Source of the DNA: Opitutales bacterium
GTDB lineage: Bacteria; Verrucomicrobiota; Verrucomicrobiia; Opitutales; UBA953
NCBI GenBank assembly: GCA_024697185.1
Contig: JAILGB010000030.1
Span: 1 to 45,247 of the forward strand
DNA length: 45,247 bases
Direction of reading: 5' to 3'
The notes under the pieces are model-generated. The model was not told where the DNA came from. It ran no database searches and saw nothing but the letters and a program-made list of their open reading frames with translations. Positions 33,033-39,552 of this stretch are shown piece after piece. Positions within the stretch are counted from its first letter, which is position 1; the number at the start of each line of letters is the position of its first letter. The position numbers and the translations under genes were made by a program.

Positions 33033-34487
33033 ATGATTTCGATTTGGACAGTATTTCTTGTTTTTGTCGTCGTCATGCTTTCGCTTGACCTCTTCGTTTT
33101 TCACCGCAAAGACGAATCTGTTTCACTCAAAAACGCTCTTGTCTGGAGCGCGGTTTGGATTGGCTTGGCAGCGGTGGCGACCCTAATGATCGCCTATGCC
33201 TGCTCGGCGCTTTTCGACTCAGAAAATCCGATTTACAGCCCCGGAACGATCGCGACAATCTTTGCAACCGGCTATCTGCTCGAATTTTCCCTGAGCATCG
33301 ACAATCTCTTCGTCTTTCTGGTGATTTTCTCATTTTTCGGCGTTCCCGAAAAATACATGCATCGCGTTCTTTTTTGGGGAATTTTGGGCGCGGTCCTCTT
33401 CAGGGCGATTTTCATTTTGGGCGGTGTCGCGCTGGTTTCCAAATTTTCGTGGATCATCTATTTCTTCTCGGCGTTCTTGATTTATACCGCCGTCAAACTG
33501 ATTTTCAGCGGTCAGAACGATGACACCGCGTTGGAAAAAAAGCCCATTATCCGCCTGTTTTCAAAATGGAAGCGTTTTTCGCGGGAACTCCACGGTCACG
33601 ATTTCATTTTTGTCAAAGACGGACTTTTGGTGCTGACACCTTTGGCTTTAGTTTTGATCATCATCGAGTCGTCGGACGTGCTTTTTGCCGTGGACAGCGT
33701 TCCCGCAATCCTCGGCGTCCTGCCCAAGGAATGGGACGAATCGCTCAAAATGTTCATCGCGTTCAGCTCGAACATTTTTGCGATCTTGGGACTTCGCTCC
33801 TTCTTTTTCGCCTTGGCGGGCGTTATGAAAATGCTGCGCTTTTTGCGCTACGGCCTGGCGGTCGTCCTGGCGTTTATCGGCGTTAAACTGGGCTTGGGCG
33901 AAGCGGACATCTGGCACCCGGGCATCGCGCTTTCCCTTATTGTCTTGCTGGGCATCCTGGGATTGTCGGTCGCGCTCTCCTTGATTTTTCCCGACAAGAA
34001 AAAATCCGTCGCCGACGTCATCAAAGAAGAACCCCTGCCCGCCAAAAAAACGGATTTTGAAATCAGCCTCAAAAAAAGCGATCCGTGGATCGGCGTCGAT
34101 TTTGACGGCACGCTCGCCCAATACACGAGCAGCAAAAACATAGAAAAAATCGGCAAGCCCGTTCCCATTATGCTCGAACGCGTCCGCCACTGGATCAAAC
34201 ACGGCTACACCGTCAAAATCTTTACCGCGCGCGCCGCTCTCGGCGAAGCGGGAATCGCGCCCGTCAAAAAATGGCTCAAGGAAAACGGTCTCCCGGAGCT
34301 CGAAGTCACCAACCAAAAAGATTTTTCAATGATCGAACTCTGGGACGACAGGGCAATCCAGGTTGTCCAAAACACCGGCAAACCCTTCCTCGGGCTCTCC
34401 ATCATCGGCAGACCGTCGGCACCGATCCTCCCCGACGAAAAAGCCAGCGAGACTTTTTACCTCCTCAAAAAACAAACGGACGCCTAA
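33033..34487 (+). CDS. TerC-family membrane protein fused to a C-terminal HAD-like phosphatase domain, 484 aa
   Basis: The first 330 residues form a polytopic TerC/Alx-type protein, with two acidic signature segments: LEFSLSIDNLFVF and ESSDVLFAVDSVPA. The family is linked to Mn export and tellurium/metal resistance. From about residue 350 a soluble HAD-like domain follows: motif I DFDGT (about 356-360), motif II in KIFTARAA, and a later KDFSMIELWDDRA with the acidic motif IV. The joining segment (about 330-350) is charged. The ATG at 33033 gives the normal TerC N-terminus; an earlier in-frame ATG at 32949 overlaps the preceding terminator and is unlikely. The frame is continuous, with no internal stop. 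Confidence 0.9.
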   Translation: MISIWTVFLVFVVVMLSLDLFVFHRKDESVSLKNALVWSAVWIGLAAVATLMIAYACSALFDSENPIYSPGTIATIFATGYLLEFSLSIDNLFVFLVIFSFFGVPEKYMHRVLFWGILGAVLFRAIFILGGVALVSKFSWIIYFFSAFLIYTAVKLIFSGQNDDTALEKKPIIRLFSKWKRFSRELHGHDFIFVKDGLLVLTPLALVLIIIESSDVLFAVDSVPAILGVLPKEWDESLKMFIAFSSNIFAILGLRSFFFALAGVMKMLRFLRYGLAVVLAFIGVKLGLGEADIWHPGIALSLIVLLGILGLSVALSLIFPDKKKSVADVIKEEPLPAKKTDFEISLKKSDPWIGVDFDGTLAQYTSSKNIEKIGKPVPIMLERVRHWIKHGYTVKIFTARAALGEAGIAPVKKWLKENGLPELEVTNQKDFSMIELWDDRAIQVVQNTGKPFLGLSIIGRPSAPILPDEKASETFYLLKKQTDA

Positions 34488-34523
34488 AGCGCGTTCCCGA
34501 CAAATTCACAGCAAAAACCATTT

Positions 34524-35543
34524 ATGTTTTTTAAAACGGAATCCGAAAAATTTTCGCGGCTCTTGGAATCCCTGCGCGACAAAAAAGTCGCTGTCATCGG
34601 GCATTTGCGTCCGGACGGCGACTGCATCGGTTCCCAAATCGCGCTCTGTCGCGTTTTGCGTTCCCGCGGGATCGACACCGTCTGCGTCAACCGCGACAAA
34701 GTTCCCTTCAATCTGACAGATTTTGTCGAAGACACACCGTTTTTTACAAATGAAACTTTTAAAAACGACGGGCGCGTCATCGTCGCGGTCGATTGCAGCG
34801 ACCGTTCCCGCTTAGGCGAAGCCCTGCTCGAAAAACATTTTGCGGGAACGCCGATTTTTGCCGTCATCGACCATCACCAAAGCCACAACGGCGATGCCGG
34901 GCAGTCCATCGTCGTGCCGACGGCGGCTGCGACCTGTTTCTTGCTCGCGGCGATGCTGATCGACAACGGCATCGCCTTTGACGGCTGCACCGCGCGCGCA
35001 CTTTACGCCGGCATTGTCACCGACACGGGACGTTTTCAGTATTCCTCAACCGACGAAACCGTCTTTGAAGTGGCGGGAACGCTCATCCGCAACGGAGCCG
35101 ACGCCGAACAGATCGGCAGACGGATTTACGGACAGGAAAAATACGGAACCCTCAAACTCCTCGGACGCTTTTTGGAAACCGTCCGGCTGTGCGCCGACGG
35201 CAAACTTGCCCTCGCCTACATTCCCAAAGACGCCTACGAACAAACGGGAACGAGCCCGGAGGACACTGAAACCTTTGTCAATTATCTGAAAAATCTCGCC
35301 GGCGTCGCCATCGCCTGCAAACTGGAACAGTCAACAAAATCACTCAAAGGCTCCTTGCGCGCCAACGGCGATCGCTACCGCGTCGATCTGCTCGCGGCAA
35401 AACTCGCCGGAACATTTGGCGGGAACGGCGGCGGACACAAGCAGGCTGCCGGTTTTTCGTTGGACGGACTCGATCTCGAAAAAGACCGGGAACGCGTTTT
35501 TGAACAAATCCGGGAATGGCTCGAAAATCCTCAAAATTTTTAA
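34524..35543 (+). CDS. DHH/DHHA1 phosphoesterase, NrnA-like (nanoRNase/pAp phosphatase), 339 aa
   Basis: NrnA-type enzymes degrade 2-5 nt RNAs and 3'-phosphoadenosine 5'-phosphate. GHLRPDGDCIGS (about residues 26-37) and VDCSD supply metal ligands, DHH is at 116-118, and the C-terminal DHHA1 domain ends with GGGHKQAAG. TDTGRFQYSST is typical of the NrnA group. It lies 36 nt after terC-HAD and 4 nt before the SPOUT-like gene, in a plus-strand run to sdaAB. Confidence 0.92.
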   Translation: MFFKTESEKFSRLLESLRDKKVAVIGHLRPDGDCIGSQIALCRVLRSRGIDTVCVNRDKVPFNLTDFVEDTPFFTNETFKNDGRVIVAVDCSDRSRLGEALLEKHFAGTPIFAVIDHHQSHNGDAGQSIVVPTAAATCFLLAAMLIDNGIAFDGCTARALYAGIVTDTGRFQYSSTDETVFEVAGTLIRNGADAEQIGRRIYGQEKYGTLKLLGRFLETVRLCADGKLALAYIPKDAYEQTGTSPEDTETFVNYLKNLAGVAIACKLEQSTKSLKGSLRANGDRYRVDLLAAKLAGTFGGNGGGHKQAAGFSLDGLDLEKDRERVFEQIREWLENPQNF

Positions 35544-35547
35544 AACC

Positions 35548-36096
35548 ATGACGGACGATAACATTTTTCATCCCTTTGTTCCCGGCAAAGTCAAACCGCC
35601 GTTGCGCGATGAATGGGCGGCGGCGCGGGAACGCATTCTCTTTATCGACAAAGGCATTGACGCCGCACAGTTCGGCGCTATCGCCCATACGGCAGCCGTT
35701 GTCGGGATCACGCGCATCGTCGTCGCCGAGTCCGCCTTGCCGGCACTGCTCTGCCAGGAAGCCTGGACCGCCGCCGCGGGAGCGCTCGGCACGATCAAAA
35801 TCTACTGCGCCGAAAATATGAGAAATGCGCTCGGCATGTTCTCGGAACGTTTTTTTATCCTCGGGCTCGTCCGCGAAGGCGGCAGGCGCATCGAATACGG
35901 CAAACCCGTCGTTTTCCCGGGCAAAAGCGTCGCCCTCTATCTCAGCGGCGACAAAAACGGCGTTCCCGCAGACAACATCTCGCGCTGCGATTATCTGCTG
36001 CATATTCCGGAAGCGGCGGGAACGGCTTTTCACTACACGCCGCGGGAACTCGCCGCGCAGATTTTGCCCTGGCTGTATTTTAAACACAAAAAATAA
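35548..36096 (+). CDS. SPOUT/TrmH-like protein with eroded methyltransferase motifs, 182 aa
   Basis: The middle resembles SpoU/TrmH RNA 2'-O-methyltransferases: FGAIAHTAAVVGITRIVV corresponds to motif 1 (NxGAIxRTAxxFG), and VALYLSGDKNGVP followed by CDYLLHIPE to motif 2 (FGxExxGL followed by CDxxVxIPM). The motif 1 Asn and Arg are replaced (near Gln-Phe and His) and no motif 3 SLNVSxA is visible; GTAFHYTPRELAAQI lies there instead. It may therefore bind RNA or SAM without normal activity. I placed the start 4 nt after the nrnA-like stop; a longer frame overlapping nrnA exists but is less likely. Confidence 0.6.
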   Translation: MTDDNIFHPFVPGKVKPPLRDEWAAARERILFIDKGIDAAQFGAIAHTAAVVGITRIVVAESALPALLCQEAWTAAAGALGTIKIYCAENMRNALGMFSERFFILGLVREGGRRIEYGKPVVFPGKSVALYLSGDKNGVPADNISRCDYLLHIPEAAGTAFHYTPRELAAQILPWLYFKHKK

Positions 36097-36132
36097 ACAA
36101 AACCGCCGCGGGAACGACAAAAAAGCAAGCTT

Positions 36133-37380
36133 ATGAAATCCTTCAAATGGATCATCTACGATCTCGGTCACACGGGCTTTACCATGATCGTCATGGCAAT
36201 GCTTTTCCCGATTTTGTTCAACCAGTATTACGCGGACGGGCTGAGCGACGCCGACAAAACTTCCTACTACGGACTGACGCTCGGGATCGCGAGCATTGTC
36301 GTCGCGGTCTTGTCGCCGTTTTTGGCGACCTTCGCCCAGGCGAGCGGCTTGCGGATGAAACTGATGCGAATTTTCGCGGGAACGGGCATTGCCGGGATGG
36401 CGGCGCTCTATTGCGTCAACGGCGGCGACTGGCTCGGCGCGTCACTCATTTATATTTTTGCCGCCATCGGTTTTTACGGCGCCAATCTCTTTTACGACTC
36501 GCTCCTGCTTGATTTTTCAAACCCGCAAAATCGCCACATCATCAGCGGAGCGGCTTTTTCTGTCGGCTATGTCGGCGGCGTGATCCTGCTTTTTTTGATC
36601 GGGTTTTGGACACTCAAAACCGCGTTCCCGCCCCAGATGCTTTTTGTCGTCGGCGCCGCATGGTGGCTGATCTTCGCCCTGCCGCTCCTCCTCCACCGGG
36701 AACAGCAAACGCCTGACGCAAAAACCTCGCTCGCCTCGGCATTCGGGGAACTTAAAAACACGACGATGGAATTTTGGCGCAACAGACAATTGCGCTATTT
36801 TATCCTCGCCTATTTTCTCTACATCGACGGCGTCGGCACCGTCGTCACCTCCGCCGTCCGCTACGGGAACGCCCTCGGTTTTTCACAGATGCAGCTCTTC
36901 ATCGCCTTGCTCTTAGTGCAAATTTTCGGAATCCCCTGCGCGCTCATTTTCGGATGGCTCGGCAAAAAATTCGGCGCCAAACCCATCCTGCTCACAGCCC
37001 TGGCAATCTATGTCGCCATTACATTTTTTGGAGCGACGATCCCGACGACATCGCTCAATATTTTTAATCTCGAACTTTCGCCGATGTTCATCCTCGCAAT
37101 CGGCATCGGTATGGTCCAAGGCGGCGTGCAGGCACTTTCGCGCTCTTATTTTTCATCGATCGTTCCCGCAAAAAAAGAAGTGGCGTTTTTCGGCTTCTAC
37201 AGTATGATCGGACGCTGCTCCACCGTCATCGGACCCTTTATTTTGAGCGCGGCAGCAATCGCTTTTGACCGCCCCGGACAACCGCTTTTCTCAACGCGCG
37301 CAGGCTTCGCCTGCCTCTCCCTGCTCTTTGTCACGGGAGCGCTCTTTCTTATTTGCGTCCCTACCAAAAACAAATCTTAA
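36133..37380 (+). CDS. MFS transporter, UMF1/Atg22-like family, 415 aa
   Basis: A 12-helix major facilitator with the UMF1-type opening (IIYDLGHTGFTMIVMAMLFP; the family usually has YDWANSAF) and the central GFYGANLFYDSLL motif. The second half has GWLGKKFGAKPILL, a loop 8-9 type MFS motif, and QGGVQALSRSYFSSIVP, characteristic of UMF1. The bacterial substrate is unknown; the yeast homologue exports amino acids from the vacuole. It lies 3 nt before sdaAB, which is suggestive of amino acid metabolism, but that is inference. Confidence 0.88.
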   Translation: MKSFKWIIYDLGHTGFTMIVMAMLFPILFNQYYADGLSDADKTSYYGLTLGIASIVVAVLSPFLATFAQASGLRMKLMRIFAGTGIAGMAALYCVNGGDWLGASLIYIFAAIGFYGANLFYDSLLLDFSNPQNRHIISGAAFSVGYVGGVILLFLIGFWTLKTAFPPQMLFVVGAAWWLIFALPLLLHREQQTPDAKTSLASAFGELKNTTMEFWRNRQLRYFILAYFLYIDGVGTVVTSAVRYGNALGFSQMQLFIALLLVQIFGIPCALIFGWLGKKFGAKPILLTALAIYVAITFFGATIPTTSLNIFNLELSPMFILAIGIGMVQGGVQALSRSYFSSIVPAKKEVAFFGFYSMIGRCSTVIGPFILSAAAIAFDRPGQPLFSTRAGFACLSLLFVTGALFLICVPTKNKS

Positions 37381-37383
37381 GCT

Positions 37384-38067
37384 ATGGAAACCTCCTCTTT
37401 TGACATCATCGGTCCCGCAATGGTCGGTCCCTCCAGCTCTCATACCGCAGGAGCCGTGCGCATCGGACTGCTCGCACATCATATCATCAAAGAATTCCCA
37501 ACTATCGACAACACCCTGATCGAACTCCACGGCTCCTTTGCCGCCACGGGACGAGGCCACGCCACCGATCGCGGGATCGTCGCCGGGCTCATGGGCTTTC
37601 ACCCCGATGACGAACGAATCAAAAACGCAATCCAAATCGCCGAAAAATCCGGTATAAAAGTCGATATCAAAAATGTCGATCTCGGCTCCGAAGCCCACCC
37701 CAACACCGCACGCCTCACCTTCAATTTTGGCGGACACCACGCCGGACAATCCCTCGTCATCATCGGCGCCAGCGTCGGAGGAGGCAATGTCGAGATCCAA
37801 AAAGTTGACAATTACGATACCAATCTGACCGGTGCACTCGACGCACTTGTCATCTGGCACCTCGACAGACCCGGATTTCTCGCGCGCGTGACCGCCCTGC
37901 TCGCCTGCGTCGATCTCAATATCGCCACCATTCTCACCGGACGACGCATGCGCGACAGCGAAGCCCTAACCGTCATCAAAACCGACTCCCCCGTTCCCGA
38001 CGACTGCCTCAGCATGATGAAACGCATTCCCATCGTCAATCGCGTCGCCCGTATTCCAAAATTTTAA
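37384..38067 (+). CDS. sdaAB: L-serine dehydratase, iron-sulfur type, beta subunit, 227 aa
   Basis: The beta chain works with the 4Fe-4S alpha chain to convert L-serine to pyruvate and ammonia. GPSSSHTAGAVRIG (about residues 15-28) is the family hallmark, followed by ELHGSFAATGRGHATD. A C-terminal ACT domain (about 148-227) starts near DRPGFLARVTALL and probably binds serine. The alpha-chain gene, usually adjacent, is not found; a tRNA follows. It is the last gene of the plus-strand run beginning at terC. Confidence 0.93.
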   Translation: METSSFDIIGPAMVGPSSSHTAGAVRIGLLAHHIIKEFPTIDNTLIELHGSFAATGRGHATDRGIVAGLMGFHPDDERIKNAIQIAEKSGIKVDIKNVDLGSEAHPNTARLTFNFGGHHAGQSLVIIGASVGGGNVEIQKVDNYDTNLTGALDALVIWHLDRPGFLARVTALLACVDLNIATILTGRRMRDSEALTVIKTDSPVPDDCLSMMKRIPIVNRVARIPKF

Positions 38068-38090
38068 AATTTCCCCAAAACGCTTTTTGC

Positions 38091-38120
38091 TTGATTTTAA
38101 TCGCGCAAAACGCTTTAATA
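38091..38120 (+). promoter_or_regulatory. Possible tRNA-Cys promoter
   Basis: TTGATT (38091-38096) and TTAATA (38115-38120) with an 18-nt spacer, 15 nt before the tRNA. The -10 box is poor. Confidence 0.35.
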
Positions 38121-38135
38121 GATATCTACAACAAT

Positions 38136-38210
38136 GGTGCGGTAGCCAAGTGGTAAGGCCTCGGTTTGCAAAACCGCCATTCGTCGGTTCGATTCCGACC
38201 CGCACCTCCA
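38136..38210 (+). tRNA. tRNA-Cys (anticodon GCA)
   Basis: A cloverleaf of 75 nt can be drawn. Acceptor GGTGCGG pairs with CCGCACC; the anticodon loop TTGCAAA gives GCA; T-arm GTCGG-TTCGATT-CCGAC; discriminator T and encoded CCA. The first anticodon-stem pair appears to be a T-C mismatch. A terminator follows. Confidence 0.95.
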
Positions 38211-38223
38211 CTTTCAACCCGAT

Positions 38224-38258
38224 CGTTCCCGTGAAAATTTCGCGGGAACGTTTTTTTT
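38224..38258 (+). terminator. Terminator after tRNA-Cys
   Basis: CGTTCCCG (38224-38231) and CGGGAACG (38243-38250) form a perfect 8-bp stem followed by eight T. Both arms are exactly the repeat core, and two more copies follow within 30 nt. Confidence 0.85.
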
Positions 38259-38291
38259 ACGGGAACGCAGAGGCGGGAACGGGAAAAGTGC

Positions 38292-38320
38292 TTGACTCGA
38301 GGAGGGTTTTTAAAGATACT
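38292..38320 (+). promoter_or_regulatory. Promoter of the AT-rich lipoprotein gene
   Basis: TTGACT (38292-38297), 17 nt, GATACT (38315-38320). Unlike the leaderless promoters in this window it leaves a leader of about 80 nt, with a strong SD (AGGAGGT near 38395-38401) before the ATG at 38410. Confidence 0.65.
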
Positions 38321-38409
38321 GAATGAGGTTTCCGGCGGGGGCGCCGGAGTTTAAATCAAATTCCATTACGATGAAAAAGAGAGAGGTTTCAAGAGGAGGT
38401 AAAACGAAA

Positions 38410-38967
38410 ATGAAATTGCTATCCTTGTTCGTGGTTGGATTGATGTTTTTATGCGGATGTCATATGCAAAACGATATCGTGTCGAATAGGCTTAGATTTA
38501 CATATGAAGAAATCCTTATTCCAGTTAATACAGATGCTCCAGTAAATCTAAAATTTAAAAACGGTTATTTTGATTCGGAGGTTTCTGTTTTTAATTTTCC
38601 TAAAAATGGTGTGAAGTATAACATCGTTGTTACGATTGGAAATATTATAGTTATATTAAAAGATGAAGAGTGGATTGCTAATTGCGGGAACGAGCGCGTT
38701 TTTTCAGGGGAGCCCTGTCCCGCTTCATGTTTTCTCATTAGCGCTATAAACGCAAAAGGAAAACCATATATTCATATTCAAGCAAGAGTCAAAGGTTTAG
38801 ATGGAATAACTCTCCCATTAAGCGAGGATTGTTATAAAATTATCGATAATGACATTCTTGAAATTCCGATTTCTGTGAAAGTTTTAAATTGTGATCCGCC
38901 AATTCAAAATAATCAAATTCGGCTGTTTGTTTGTTCAAACTGGTATAATCATGGGCGAGCAGAGTAA
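38410..38967 (+). CDS. Predicted lipoprotein of unknown function, 185 aa, AT-rich
   Basis: The signal peptide ends in a lipobox (FLCGC, cysteine near residue 18), so the protein is probably lipid-anchored. The mature part is beta-rich and of no recognised family. I chose the ATG at 38410 because AGGAGGT lies 9 nt upstream and the signal peptide starts there (MKLLSLF); an earlier in-frame ATG would give an implausible basic extension. Codon use is markedly AT-rich compared with neighbours. Only one repeat copy is present (38686-38694). The end overlaps an RHS fragment by 17 nt. These signs suggest recent acquisition. Confidence 0.8.
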   Translation: MKLLSLFVVGLMFLCGCHMQNDIVSNRLRFTYEEILIPVNTDAPVNLKFKNGYFDSEVSVFNFPKNGVKYNIVVTIGNIIVILKDEEWIANCGNERVFSGEPCPASCFLISAINAKGKPYIHIQARVKGLDGITLPLSEDCYKIIDNDILEIPISVKVLNCDPPIQNNQIRLFVCSNWYNHGRAE

Positions 38968-39349
38968 TTTCATAATCGCCTGCGATTTGCAAAGTCGCAA
39001 CTTTAAAAAGAACGTCGCCTTTACGGGAACGAATCTTTTGGCGAGCGTGGGAAATTATTTTGTCACGAAGACGATAACTTACGAGTCTTCGCGTGACTTG
39101 CCGGTGAAAATCGCTTATAATGACAGCGTGAGCCACCTCCTCGCAAAACGGAATTATTCTTACGACTCGCTCGGGCGCGTTGTGTCGCGCACGCAAATAC
39201 GCGGCACGGGAACGCCGCGTGCAGATTCGTTCGGGTATAATTCCCGCTCGGAGCTTATTTCCGCGACTCTCGGGAACGACAGTTTTGCTTACAATTACGA
39301 CAATATCGGGAACCGTCAAACGGCGACTGAAGTGGGAACGGTTTTTTAG
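38951..39349 (+). pseudogene. RHS-repeat protein fragment, 132 codons
   Basis: The frame encodes YD-repeat sequence: SYDSLGRVVSRTQ, FGYNSRSELISATLG and FAYNYDNIGNRQTATE are typical RHS units. A full RHS protein has hundreds to thousands of residues, a core ending in DPxGL-like sequence and a variable toxin tip. Here the frame begins inside the lipoprotein gene and stops after TEVGTVF, exactly where the modular repeat at 39350 begins. No start signal is seen. It is most likely the remnant of an RHS gene cut at both ends. Confidence 0.8.
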
Positions 39350-39512
39350 GATCCACAGATTAGAGGATTTAAGAGATTTTTGTTTTGGGTTTGCGGGAAC
39401 GGGAACGCGGGAACTCCCAAAAAAATCTCTGTGTCTTCGTGTCTCTGTGTTAAAAAATAAAAGCACGCGTTCCCGTTTCCAATCTTTAAATCCTCCAATC
39501 GGTGGCTAATTT
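39350..39512. repeat. Modular interspersed repeat, copy 2
   Basis: Contains GATCCACAGATTAGAGGATT (39350-39369), a middle with tandem CGGGAACG copies, CTCTGTGTCTTCGTGTCTCT (39426-39445), and an inverted TTTAAATCCTCCAATCGGTGG (39486-39506) that pairs with the first module. It is related in opposite orientation to 9841-9930. Being flanked by inverted modules, it could fold into a large hairpin. It directly abuts the RHS fragment. Confidence 0.75.
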
Positions 39513-39552
39513 TATTCCCGCGACACGCGTTCCCGCCGTTCCGGCGTTCCCG

